A stretch of 22,533 nucleotides of DNA, taken from positions 37,501 through 60,033 of the forward strand of contig JAPMOS010000185.1 in NCBI GenBank assembly GCA_027972325.1, given 5' to 3'. The notes under the pieces are model-generated. The model saw only the letters and a list, made by a program, of their open reading frames with translations. It did no database searches and was not told the DNA's origin. The translations under genes and the position numbers were made by a program. Below, piece by piece: positions 1 to 9,604 of this stretch (its first letter is position 1; each line of letters begins with the position of its first letter). This stretch comes from Paratrimastix pyriformis. Its lineage: Eukaryota > Preaxostyla > Paratrimastigidae.

Positions 1-1498
1 ACGATTAGGGAAAGAACCTCCAGGCACCGCCAAATCTGGTGTTGAGCAGACAATCACCATCCAATTTTCCCGAGCAGTCCGGAACGATCATCACCTTTTC
101 AAGGAGCGAAGTTGTCGGGACAATGACAATGTCCTCGGTCTCCCTGAAGGTTGGGAAGGGACACGATCGACACGAACTTCGTCGCCAGAGTTGTCCCTCC
201 ACATGACCTTCGCAAATTGAGACAACCCGGAGAACCGAAACAGGGCAGGCATCATGCGGGGTTGTTGTTGGTGGGAGATTCTTGTGGAAGAGGACAAAGT
301 CCCTTTTTGCGATGATGGAATCCCTCACCAGGAGTGGCGAGGAAGCTTGTTCAGGGGATTTGAGTGTTGCCACGTGCCACCCGTTGACAAGGAGCCAGTG
401 CGCACTAGCTGCTGGATTCATATGGGCAACCTGTGAGGAGAAGCGCTTCGCATGGCGATCCGAACTGGGGAATCAGCCTGGGAAGTGCACACACGCTGGT
501 ATGGAGATTCAGCTTGGTATTTGGGAGTTTGTCGGCAAAGCACACCATCAAAAAATCGCGGTGACTTTTGACCAAAGCGATGGCAAGCTGAAGTTCGGCA
601 GCACTGCTGAATCGGTCAGAAAAGATTGCCAGATACCTTGTCTGAAGTTGGAGAAGTGCGAGGTGAGAAGCCGGAAGGACATCCCAAAGGAGAACTTCAG
701 CCAATTGCAGGAGAAGTCTCCATTCTCCAAACGACATTTTCTTGGCATGATCCAACCTGGGGATTGGGCCCACATGTGAAGGTAACCAAGATCGGGCAAT
801 CTCAAGACGGCGGAGAGCTTGGTCATGGTGTCCCTGTAAGATCAGCTTGCACAGAAACTTGGCTGCATGTCCAGACTCCACGTGGTCCAGGTCCATCAAA
901 CAGGATGTAAAGGGGTCAAATTCCAACTGTCGCAAAAGCGCCAAAGTCGGGGTCCCGCCGGGCAAATAGCCTGTGTCGCGCTTGATCTGATTCTGCCGAG
1001 TCTGGGACACTGTACGAAAAGATTCCTGAATGATACAAGCTTCGATGGAGAGAACAGTGCCAAACAAGAGACCTGCACTTCTTGGGCCCTTTGGGAAGAC
1101 CGCATGACCACCTCTGAAGATGCAGGGCCCTTGATCGAGAACGATTCACAGTACAAACAGGCATGATGCGATCTTCAGGGGGAACTGAGATGTCCCCATC
1201 GATAAATGAGACAAACCTTCCAGGGCGCACCAAGCCACACAGCTCATTCAAAGCGACATGGTCGCCGCAAAGGGCAAAGATCTCAGGGACGTAACGAGGG
1301 GAGAGCCCCTCGAGCTCCACAAGTTCCCTGAGAATGGCACTGAAAGTGGCTTGCTTGGCCTCCCTTGTTGGGTTCGTGATAAAAGCACAAGGAAGCCAGC
1401 CTCTTGCATTTCGAAGACGGTGTGGCATACCCGCTGCCGTGACGTAAATTCCGCAGAAAGGCCGATGCGAATGAAGTCCTATAACAAAAGAATGTGAA

Positions 1499-1524
<26 letters not shown>
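1..1524 (-). pseudogene. CACTA-type transposase, C-terminal part (decayed)
   Basis: The sequence shows three overlapping minus-strand segments in different frames (1524-916, 1067-405, 421-5) that read as consecutive stretches of one protein, so several frameshifts have accumulated. The stretch around 1067-405 has the layout of EnSpm/CACTA (Tnp2-like) transposases: an Asp-rich box MDLDHVESGH followed by a long helical segment, an EW pair, an H-rich loop and the closing NLHTS...FGSP motif, which matches the family's N-(x)-H...FGP region. The 1524 segment begins directly from the poly-Asp reading of the microsatellite. The family cuts and pastes DNA through a DDE-type nuclease in the nucleus; this copy cannot be active as it stands. 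It runs off the window start. I recognised the family from motif order only; a related plant/fungal-type Tnp2 superfamily is the main alternative. Confidence 0.6.
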
Positions 1525-2302
<778 letters not shown>

Positions 2303-2645
2303 ACAATCAGCGGCGCAGCGGACCGTTGGAGATACCGAAGTCATCACAAAAAAACACAAGAGGCACCCACACAGAGTTGGCCGAATGCTTCAAGCGGAAT
2401 CGGTGGTAACGCTCTGAAAAACGTCGCGCTTGATAAAACTCCGCTTGTTCACTTCCGGCTTCTGGCGTTGTTCGGAGCGGAAAGTTCTCGGCAAAAAATG
2501 CGGCAAGAGCGCTGACTGAAAAACGAACACTCTTGGAGTCGGGTGGGACATCCACGACCATCGGATCAGGGTGGGGCAAACTCTGTTTTTGCCGAACCAC
2601 CTCTCTGAAGCTCGGGATCCATGTGACCTCGGATGCATGGGTGTT

Positions 2646-2797
2646 CTAAGGGAGAAAAGAAGCGAAGAGATGTGGACGTGCGGGCGAGGAAGGCGTGGTT
2701 GGGAGGGGGGGGGGGGGAAGGGGGGGTGGTGGGAGAGGGAGTGGGAGGGGGGGGGGGTCGGGTGTGTGTGTGTGTGGGGGGGGGTTGGTGGAGAGAC
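2646..2797 (-). other. Spliceosomal intron in the transposase
   Basis: On the minus strand the sequence GTCTCTCC (from 2797) to CTCCCTTAG (ending 2646) bounds 152 bp that are almost entirely C/T with a (CA) stretch, an extreme polypyrimidine tract. Removing it joins ...RDILGYM to NTHASEVTW... in phase 0, and the downstream frame (2645 onward) stays open for over 300 bp. Frame continuity and canonical GT-AG ends make this a credible intron, though no transcript is available. Confidence 0.65.
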
Positions 2798-3172
2798 CAT
2801 GTACCCCAGGATATCTCGGATGGCTTCATGGGTGAAGTGATGCTTGATGGCCAAAAAAACAAGGTCTCTTGACGAAGGGTGTTGCTCACCCGCGGAAGGA
2901 GGGAGTGGGCCGGGGTCTTGGGGCAGATGAATCATTTCTGAGGAAACTCCTGACGACTCGGAAGAGTCATCACCGCTGGTCGATGTATCCTCGTCAGAGG
3001 ATGAATCCTCGTCAGAGGATGAGTGCGGCTCACTGAGGTCCATCTGCCTCTGATGTGAATCTGGAGTTCTGCCGAACAAATCGAACAAATTGACCAGGGA
3101 AAAACAGGGGGTATAATTGACAGACGATCGTTTGCGTCTGAAGTTTCTTTGGTCACTGAAAGGCTCGCACTT

Positions 3173-3320
3173 CCTTGGCGCAGAAATTTTGAAGACTCGA
3201 TGGCCTTGTTCAACATGGTCCACCTTGACACGATAAATGGATGAATCCTTGGCGCAGAAATTTTGAAGACTCGATGGCCTTGTTCAACATGGTCCACCTT
3301 GACACGATAAATGGATGAAT
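3173..3320. repeat. 74-bp perfect tandem duplication
   Basis: Bases 3173-3246 are repeated at 3247-3320 (both begin CCTTGGCGCAGAAATTTTG and end ATGGATGAAT). No difference is visible between the copies, so the duplication is recent relative to the other damage in this transposase. Its length is not a multiple of three, and it breaks the reading frame. Confidence 0.95.
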
Positions 3321-3438
3321 CGGAAAAGTACTTTTCACAAGTGAGGCAATAATAAGGCTTCTCTGGGATAAAAAAACACTCGGTTGGCATAGTCATCTCC
3401 ACCCCGGCTTCTCTCCAAATTCAAGTTGCTTTTTTCCG

Positions 3439-4404
3439 ATGCCTCGGAAAGATCAGAAGAGCAAGAAAAGGTCACATTTGGTGTTCGACTCATCCAAACG
3501 TGAACGTATCCCTGATCATAGATCTGTTCCTGTTGTTTCGGACGACGAGGGTTCTTCAAACGAAGTGGCTTCAAAAACGTCGAACGAACAGAAGAACGCA
3601 AAAACGTCTCAATTTTGGTCTTTTGTTCGTTTGGTCTATATAAATCAATAGCACTGTTATCGCGGACGATGACGATTCTCCCAGCGGCAGTGGAACGCAA
3701 AAACGTGCGCGCGCGTCCGCTACTTGCGATTGGGATCAACTGAGTTCCATCGTGATGACGTTGGTCTATTGTCATCACCTTCACAGATCGTCACTACTTG
3801 CAATTCATAGGCGAGTAAAGTGGATGCTCTTGCTGCTGCCCAGGTTGTTGCTCCCTCTCCATTGCCGGCACCTGCACTTCTGCCACCTCCGCCGCCTTCG
3901 CCAACTGCAACCCAGACGATCACGACTTCGGCAGTGTCTTCTCCTTCGACTCGGGCACATCGAGCGACCGCCGCACGACCGGACGATTTATGGCCGACAC
4001 TTCGAGCGCGCATTGGTCTGTGTTCCATTCTGCACATTCGCTGGACCGCTCTCGTAGCTGGCAAGAATTTCCGTTGTTATTATCAAAGCCTAAAGGGATG
4101 GCTTTTTGAGAGCCAGTTCGGAGAAGAAGGCCCTACCGTCAAAGCCATTGTTGAGAAGATTTCGACCTGGCCCGGATGTCCAATCGAAGACCAACACTTT
4201 TTGGCCCAGGTCGCGGATGACATCCGCGATTGGCGCACAACTGTGAAAGGAAACCAGAAGGCGCAGGTTCAGCGTCGCAAGAAACGGATGGAGCTTCTTG
4301 CTGCCGCCATCCCGAGTCCTCCGATGATCGCATCCCCTCCCGAGGACCAGGAAGCGGCCATCGATTCTCCCAAGGATTCCGGTCCTGCAACACAACTTTA
4401 TTGA
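3439..4404 (+). CDS. Unrecognised nuclear-type protein, three exons
   Basis: I do not recognise this protein. My model uses exons 3439-3605, 3652-3751 and 3811-4404, with two tiny introns (46 bp, GTCTCA...CAATAG; 59 bp, GTGATG...TCATAG). They total 861 nt, a 286-residue protein with no stop before 4402. Exon 1 is basic and Ser-rich (MPRKDQKSKKRSH); exon 2 carries an acidic run and a KRARA nuclear-signal-like motif (ADDDDSPSGSGTQKRARA). Exon 3 begins Ala/Pro-rich, then has a compact, probably folded domain (DDLWPTLRARIG...YYQSLKGWLFESQFG...ISTWPGCPIED) and a basic QRRKKRME helix. It is transcribed away from the transposase, with 36 bp between start codons. It could be a second protein of the transposon or a host gene. 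Splice sites are inferred from frame continuity; exon 1 has an alternative donor. Confidence 0.5.
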
Positions 4405-4437
4405 ATGCCCTCTCGCTCCCTCCATCGCACGGACCCT

Positions 4438-4471
4438 CCTCCTCCTCCTCCCCCCCCCCCCCCCCCCCCCC
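4438..4471. repeat. CCT repeat running into poly-C (22 C)
   Basis: A short (CTC)n stretch leads into an uninterrupted run of 22 cytosines at 4450-4471, just downstream of the 4402 stop codon. The rest of 4405-4572 shows no gene that I can support. Confidence 0.95.
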
Positions 4472-4572
4472 TCAGGACAACGCTCAACTCCCCGTCCAAC
4501 AAACACACGCACATACGCTCATTCGCAAGCTTCCTTTCTGTTGACAGGTACACTCGCTGCACGCAACCAGAG

Positions 4573-4860
4573 GTTCCAGGGCGGGTACCGGGGGGCGGGT
4601 ATCAGGGCCCGGCGGGTACCAGGGGCGGGTACCAGGGGGCGGGTACCAGAAAGAGTACCAGGGCGAGTACCAGGGCGAGTACCAGGGCGAGTACCAGGGC
4701 GGGTACCAGGGCGGGTACCAGGGCGGGTACCAGAAAAGTACCAGGGCGGGTACCAGAAAAGTACCAGGGCGGGTACCAGAAAAGTACCAGGGCGGGTACC
4801 AGAAAAGTACCAGGGCGAGTACCAAAAAAGTACCAAGGGCGGGTACCAAGAGTACCAAAC
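4573..4860. repeat. Minisatellite built on a GGTACC-containing unit
   Basis: Tandem array of 12-bp units (GGGCGGGTACCA type, also GGGCGAGTACCA) that alternate in the right half with an AGAAAAGTACCA unit, giving a 23-bp compound period. The core GGTACC is a palindrome, so the array carries many closely spaced KpnI-type sites. Every frame on both strands reads as a low-complexity repeat (Gly-Tyr-Gln or Pro-Trp-Tyr), and I treat those ORFs as artefacts. Confidence 0.95.
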
Positions 4861-4896
4861 AACGCGGTACAAGAACTTTTTGGTACTTTTTGGTAC
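4819..4896. repeat. Inverted repeat at the minisatellite edge
   Basis: GTACCAAAAAAGTACCA at 4819-4835 is matched in reverse complement by TGGTACTTTTTGGTAC at 4881-4896, differing by one A. The right arm lies at the switch from GC-rich minisatellite to AT-rich sequence. Confidence 0.8.
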
Positions 4897-4917
4897 TTTT
4901 CCGTTGTCATCTTGTAA

Positions 4918-5789
4918 ATACCACCGAGAATCATCATCAACTGATACTTGGGTTGCATCATCTTAGACTTTAATAAGCCCTCCATGTCACCATTCTTAAT
5001 CATTTCATCGAGGCATTTTTGAATCTCCTCTTGAGAACATTCCAGTGAATCACGATAACCTTGAAGATATTTAGGCATTATCTTTTCAGTTATATCAGCA
5101 GTCTTAAGCAGCATTTCAGTTACATGTTTGCTACTGTGAAAGGATTCATCCATTTTTGCATCAACAACTTTAAATGGTCAATTTTGAATTGCATCAGCTC
5201 ATCATCAGACATTGCAGCGAAGAATGCCACATTATATATATTTTTCTTGGTCCATACCGAGTTGGTTAGTCAGCACGAGCAGCTCATTGATGTCGTTTTC
5301 ACGCTTGAGTGATATCTTTGCCTTCTTAGGTTTCTTTGGAGGCTGAGGGAAATGAATTGCGCGAGGTGCTCTTGGTCGAGCTTTGAGTGCTTGTTTAGCT
5401 TGTTCCTGTTGTTGCTCGAATTCTTCTACAGCCTGTTGTATTAGTTTTTGTTCAGTTTCGACTTGTTCTTTTGTCTTAAACACAATTTTACCATCTGGTA
5501 TTTCATTGTGTAGTTGGTCTTTACGAAGAAGGAAGTCCATATTATCAATCAGTTCATCCGACGATTTTTCTTTTTCCTCTTTTTGAGGCACATCTTTTGA
5601 CTCTTCATCAGACTCATCAGAATCAGTATTGGATTTAACTGATGCGTCATCATCGACACTTTGAGAATCTACACTATTTTCATCATCTTCATCTCCATAA
5701 GGTATAGATATTTCACTCGATGAAGAGACAAAAGACTGTAAATCCTCATCAGATTCAGATACACTGTCAGACATATAGTTCACACACAA
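4918..5789 (-). pseudogene. Virus-like acidic/coiled protein region (broken)
   Basis: Not recognised. The upstream part (from 5789, or the internal Met at 5774) is strongly acidic and Ser-rich (SDSVSESDEDLQSF), followed by a charged Gln-rich segment likely to form a coiled coil (EQVETEQKLIQQAVEEFEQQ) and a basic Pro/Lys stretch (PQPPKKPKKAK). The downstream part is helical (SQEEIQKCLDEMIKNGDMEG). An acidic-then-basic, coiled-coil layout is common in DNA-binding or structural virus proteins, but I cannot name a family. The region is broken (about two breaks) and treated as a fossil. It is divergent from the gene at 5828. Confidence 0.35.
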
Positions 5790-5827
5790 AAATATTTTTT
5801 CTATATAGATTATAGTTACAATTCAAA
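5775..5827. promoter_or_regulatory. Compact AT-rich divergent promoter region
   Basis: Roughly 50 bp separate the likely starts of the minus gene (Met at 5774) and the plus gene (5828). The gap is almost all A/T, with an A-run followed by TATTTTTTCTATATAG. A shared short AT-rich promoter is typical of compact virus genomes; the exact elements are not defined. Confidence 0.35.
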
Positions 5828-6121
5828 ATGTCGTCTGAATCAGTTCAGGCAAAGAAAGGTGAAACCATTCATTCGAATGTCCATAAGGATATGGACATGA
5901 CAGTATATAAGTGTCCTGAGTGTGGGAAAGAATATAAGAGTGAGAAGTGGCTTAAGAAGCATAAATCTGCGCCTCCAAACGAGAAGAATGAGAAGAAGGA
6001 AAAGAAGGAGAAGAAGGAGAAGAAACTGCAAGTGGAAGATGAATTCTCCTTCACGAGTTCGGAGAACGAGGGACAGCCTTCGTGGGATAGCCCCAAACAA
6101 ACCCAAACCAAGAAAGAGTGA
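5828..6121 (+). CDS. Small zinc-finger-like, lysine-rich protein
   Basis: A 97-residue open frame starting MSSESVQAKKG after an AT-rich leader. Residues about 27-45 carry a finger-like motif, YKCPECGKEYKSEKWLKKHK: two Cys as CxxC and one His, with no second His at the normal spacing, so it is at best an incomplete or variant C2H2 finger. A poly-Lys/Glu run (EKKEKKEKKEKK) and an acidic Ser-rich tail follow. The likely role is nucleic-acid binding, by inference only. It looks open throughout, and the GC content rises towards its end. Confidence 0.45.
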   Translation: MSSESVQAKKGETIHSNVHKDMDMTVYKCPECGKEYKSEKWLKKHKSAPPNEKNEKKEKKEKKEKKLQVEDEFSFTSSENEGQPSWDSPKQTQTKKE

Positions 6122-6140
6122 ACACTTGCACAGCAAGCAC

Positions 6141-6548
6141 GCAAAACGGCACTGACATCCAAAAATTTTATCAAAAGAATTTGACATGTCATGTCAGTGC
6201 CGGCAGTCGACTCGTCCTTTTGCGCACTAAGCAAATCGCAACGCAATCCTTTATCCCGGAGTTCTCTATTTTCTCGGTCCTCTCGGACTGGTTGCACATC
6301 TCAAACCTCGCGCAAAGAAGAAAGAATTCCAACCGGATGCCGGCACAGATAGCCAACACAACCTCGGTTCGCGTTCTTCGGCCTCGGAGCCTCGGCGAAC
6401 GAGGACTCAATCTCGACGACCTTCATCTTCCCAAACCCCCAGGAAAATAGACATCACGTCAGGCAACGCAAAAAGCGGCACTGACCACAAATAGAAAGAA
6501 ATTCCATGTCAGATGACACGAATAGTGGACCCTGCCCCTTTGCGTTTC
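6141..6548. repeat. Repeated CGCAAAA...GGCACTGAC palindromic modules
   Basis: CGGCACTGACAT (6147-6158) is mirrored by ATGTCAGTGCCG (6191-6202), a 12-bp inverted repeat around an AT-rich spacer that also contains the palindrome TGACATGTCA. The left arm is preceded by CGCAAAA and the right side is followed by TTTTGCG. A second, diverged copy follows at about 6470-6548 (CGCAAAAAGCGGCACTGAC ... CCCTTTGCG). No gene is supported in 6122-6582. The modules may be the left noncoding end of the DIRS-type element or a small foldback element. Confidence 0.6.
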
Positions 6549-6582
6549 GCACGCTTCAAGACGCATCCCTATTGGGCAAAGA

Positions 6583-8171
6583 ATGGATCAAGCAGATCAA
6601 CAATCAACACAACCACAACAGACCCAGCAGCAACAGGGGCCCGCCCTTGACCCTGAACATCCGGCCAACCCTGGCCCCCAAACCCAACCTCCTGACCCTG
6701 AAGGTGACACTGGAGCGGAGGCTGTATTGGGTGCACCTAATCCTGAAGAACAAGAAGGTGAAAGCGATCAAGATCAAGAGGAAGCCGGACAGTATTACTT
6801 CGATACCCTCGCACCAATCTATTTCAAACCAACGGTCAAGTTACCGGACATCTTTGCGAAGGAGGCCCCTACAAAAAAGGTGGTGACTCCTCCAACCTTA
6901 CCAGAAAGAGAAGCACAGACTTTGCAAATGCTGGGGCTGCAATTCAATCGTCTTCAACACGAAGCTCCGACACAAGAGGAATTCGCTCGCGTTGTTCACG
7001 TCGGCCGCGCGTTTCCCAACTTTCGAGACCAGGGCAAGGCCGATCCTGCAGTTGCACCACCAGTTAGTGCCTTACGCCTCATTGATCCAGACCTGCGGAA
7101 GGCGGCGACTCAACGGGACAGTGCGCTGGCTCGGGCTACAGCAGGGGTGTTCTCCGCTATGCGCCCTCTACAGACTCTGGTGGCACTCGCCAACCTTTCG
7201 ACGGCATCATCGCCGTCTGAGCTCTCATTCGAGGCCGCTCGAAACCTCGGCATCCTGGCTCTGGATGCCCTCAAGGAGACGACGAGGACCCTTGGCGACC
7301 TCCGCCGGAGCGAGTGGCGCCCACTGTGCCGGCTGGAGGACGGGACGAAGATGCCCGAGGCCTGCATCATCGAGGCCAGCGAGCTGGAGGCTTTGAAGAA
7401 CAAAGCCACGATTGCTACAGAGGCCAGGAAAAAGCCACTAAACCCGGGTCTGCCCATGGCCTCCTCTACCACACTGTGTGTGGACACGGGCACTCCCAAA
7501 AACACCAAGTCAAACAGCACGGACTACCTCTGGGTTATTCCAAAGTCAAGACGGCGCAAGAAAACCCACTTTCTGTCCCCAGAATTTTGCCTACCCTCGG
7601 GTCCTCCGTTGGCGCACGCTTTTCGACCAACCTCGTTGGCCTTATCATCACAGAGCCCACAACCAACTGGGGTCACAGAAGGCTCATTGGCATTCAATTC
7701 GGGTGCAGCCCCTCTTTTTCCTCGCTCCGGGGCTTTGTCTTGCCAAGAGACACGTTACAATCAACAAGAAGGAAAAGGTGAAGGGTCTGCTGCTCACCAA
7801 CTCGCACCGCACAATGCTGAAATACTCGATACTCCCCAGTCTTTGGTCCGGGAAGCCAGTCCTTGTGGTGTTCCACTCGGCACAACCGTGGCTAAAGGGG
7901 AAACAACTTTTGGTCTGAAGTCTTTGTCGTCCACACGACTCGATCAATGTGATTCCTCACCAGCACCAGTTCCACCGGCTCTGGACGCATCAGCACCAGT
8001 CACACCCTCGCAGGCGTCGTCGCCAGCACTCGGAGGGGCAGTCCGTATGAGCCCTACCGCACAGTCACTCTCACACTCACAGCAGGACAGGGCAACAAGA
8101 CCCGTGGGGCAGTCGGGACAGGCCTGGGGGTCCAGTCCAGGCTCTGACGGGTCGATGGAGCCCGAAACACC
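6583..8171 (+). CDS. DIRS gag-like ORF, left part
   Basis: Long open frame from the Met at 6583. The first 80 residues are Gln/Pro/Glu-rich and disordered; residues about 83-290 form the plausible folded core (YFDTLAPIYFKPTVKLPDIF..., ALARATAGVFSAMRPLQTL, LGILALDALKETTRTLGDLRRSEW), a helical pattern like first-ORF proteins of DIRS elements, which bind the element's RNA. The remainder is Ser/Pro/Thr-rich and low complexity. The frame stays open beyond 8171 only through the GT repeat that begins the inserted LINE. Part of the broken element above. Confidence 0.55.
8161..8171. repeat. LINE target-site duplication, left copy
   Basis: CCCGAAACACC immediately precedes the (GT)n that marks the LINE 3' end. 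The same 11 bases occur at 17304-17314, immediately beyond the LINE 5' leader. Confidence 0.75.
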
Positions 8172-8196
8172 GTGTGTGTGTGTGTGTGTGTGTGTG
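8172..8196 (-). repeat. (CA)12 tail of the LINE
   Basis: On the plus strand GT is repeated 12 times plus a G, directly next to the left target duplication; in LINE orientation it is a CA tail. Simple-repeat tails instead of poly-A occur in several LINE groups. Confidence 0.8.
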
Positions 8197-8204
8197 ATAC
8201 TTCC

Positions 8205-8248
8205 CGGCTTACGCCGAGTCCGTTATCGGGCCGAAGCCCGCGGGTAAC
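8205..8248 (-). promoter_or_regulatory. Two tetraloop hairpins at the LINE 3' end
   Basis: Read in LINE orientation, the first hairpin is CGGGC-UUCG-GCCCG (8240-8227), flanked by GTTA/TAAC pairing (8248-8245 with 8225-8222). The second is CGGC-GUAA-GCCG (8216-8205). UUCG closed by C-G and GUAA (a GNRA loop) are both exceptionally stable RNA tetraloops. They sit just before the CA tail, where several LINE families have a stem-loop recognised by their own reverse transcriptase; a role in template recognition is inferred. Confidence 0.65.
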
Positions 8249-8359
8249 ATAGACCTCCCGGTCCGCCCTCCCCGCGAGACAAGCTCGCAAGAAGGAACGC
8301 CCCAAGTGGTCCATGGGTCGGCTCGCGCCCACAAGGGGCGGTCACCGCCGACACTCGGA

Positions 8360-8760
8360 CTACGTCCCTTCATCCATCCCTTCCTCATTCTTCTCGTTCT
8401 TCTTCCGTTGCTTGATCGCTACAAGCATAGTTCTCCGAAGTCCACCCAGCTCGCTCCCAATCTCCTTCTGGGTCTCTTCATCCACAATCCCCAGCTCTGC
8501 TGCCAGTCTGCAGTCATTCGCGTAGATTTCCCTAAACCCGCACCGTCTTCGCAGTCTCCCAGCGACTTTCTTCACCACACCTTCTGAAATCCCCCTCCAG
8601 TTATAGAGCACTTCGCCCTCCTTCGGACGCCCCTCATAGTCAGCCTCCACTCTTCGCGCTCCCGCCTCCTTTCGCAACATGTTCTCCAATGCCCACAAGG
8701 GGCTGGGTCCATCGGGAATCTCTCTCGGGCCCGCTGGTTCTCGAAGAGCAGAATGCCCAC
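8360..8760 (-). pseudogene. LINE polyprotein, extreme C terminus
   Basis: Two overlapping minus frames continue one protein: the upstream frame gives MGILLFENQRARERFPMDPAP and the downstream frame (8698-8360) gives WALENMLRKEAGARRVEADYEG...CGFREIYANDCRLAAELG...IKQRKKNEKNEEG before the stop near 8360. It is basic and helical with a highly charged tail; no domain recognised. At least one frameshift separates the two parts. The stretch 8249-8359 is the LINE 3' untranslated region. Confidence 0.5.
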
Positions 8761-8851
8761 GTCAAACGGGGCCTTCCCGCACCTTTCTCCCCGTCCGCCA
8801 GAAGCTCGGCAGCCAGAAGCTGAAGCCCCTCCTCAATGATAAACAGCTCCT

Positions 8852-9420
8852 TCAGTTGCATGTCCCCCTCAGCGCCAAACCGACTCCATGCTGCGCCTTC
8901 ATTCCCTGCACCGGCCGCGTCCGGTTTGGCTTGCCCACTCCGTACGGGACTATCGCGATACATCGGAAGGCTCTCTTCCCAGCTCTACCAATTGGGCTCT
9001 CCGCCCAATCGCCAATTGCCGTAAATAACCGGTCCATCTCCTCCTGTGGGTTGTATTCAGGGTTGGCAAAGATGAGGAGGTCGCGATTCTCCTTAAACAA
9101 CCCGTAGCCATCCAGTCTTCCACCCAAAACCAGTCATCCTTGCTGGGCGTTCTGAATTCGGGAAGCTCAAATCGGCATTCCCAGGATGCGAGAATGCCAT
9201 CGTTGTCAAACTGCCTGCTTGTCTGAGCAGAGAGGACACCACGTGGGGTCGTCCACTGGTTTCGCAGGGTGCTCTTGTGGGTCTGCCCTTCTGCCATCTC
9301 CGTACTCATCCCATCCACATATCGGTCGCAGAGGTTCGCCACTTCTGTGGTGAACATTTCCCAGAAGCTGTCCCAGGTTCGGGCGCGGTACCAGCGCCCC
9401 GCGATCGCTCGATGAGCTCC
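8852..9420 (-). pseudogene. LINE C-terminal domain with NPEY motif
   Basis: Minus-strand segments in two frames. The first (through 9357-9120) reads TWDSFWEMFTTEVANLCDRY...ILASWECRFELPEF...DDWFWVEDWM. The second (9127-8852) reads YGLFKENRDLLIFANPEYNP...GDWAESPIGRAGKRAFRCIAIVPYG. The hydrophobic strand ending in NPEY, followed about 30 residues later by RCIAIVPYG, resembles the catalytic [ND]PP[YF] strand and the following strand of N6-adenine methyltransferase folds (for example the NPPF of the PCIF1 family), but Glu replaces the second Pro and I see no SAM-binding motif. The function is therefore a weak inference; it may simply be a LINE-specific accessory domain. Confidence 0.35.
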
Positions 9421-9604
9421 CAGAGTCTGTCCATCGCTATTTGCTTACCTCTCACCTGCACACTTTGACCCATAGGCTCCACCCATTTTCTTGGAGCAAT
9501 TGTTCTGCATCTTCTGCTCCTTCCCCTTGTCCAGCCACGCGATCAGTTTGATCGCATTGGCACCACTCCACCTTTCAGCGACACTGCCCATCATAGCCGG
9601 GCAT

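Larger units (their letters stand above)
2307..3402 (-). pseudogene. CACTA-type transposase, N-terminal part
   Basis: N-terminal half of the same transposase, starting at the Met at 3402. In order it shows a C2H2-like finger (CLTC...HVEQGH), a basic patch, an acidic Ser/Asp-rich stretch (SSSDEDSSSDED), a helical segment FLAIKHHFTHEAIRDILGYM, then after an intron (2646-2797) the segment from NTHASEV to WVPLVFFCDDFG. The last motif resembles the conserved 'ipL.ly.DdfE' box of Tnp2-like transposases. A 74-bp tandem duplication (3173-3320) shifts the frame inside the finger region; with one copy counted, the frame from 3402 agrees with the downstream frame. A stop occurs where the (ATC)n tract begins. 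The start is only 36 bp from the divergent gene at 3439, suggesting a shared promoter. Confidence 0.6.
4900..6121. other. AT-rich virus-like block (left)
   Basis: Base composition changes abruptly near 4900 from GC-rich to AT-rich and drifts back near 6100. Inside are densely packed, divergently oriented small genes with a very short AT-rich intergenic gap and no visible introns, which resembles large or mid-size DNA viruses of protists and their relatives. I found no hallmark gene (capsid, packaging ATPase, polymerase), so the viral origin is inferred from style only. It could be one half of a fossil whose other half is the AT-rich block at 20.4-21.8 kb. Confidence 0.4.

Noticed and set aside
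2701-2780. G-run region as a telomere-like or regulatory element
   Set aside because: It lies wholly inside the inferred intron and is explained by its pyrimidine-rich coding strand.
4573-4860. CRISPR-like array
   Set aside because: The repeats are 12-23 bp and contiguous, with no unique spacers of constant length; it is a minisatellite.
7110-7947. Alternative-frame ORFs over the DIRS gag-like region (7478-7918 plus, 7110-7520 minus)
   Set aside because: They overlap the gag-like frame and show no recognisable domain or motif order.
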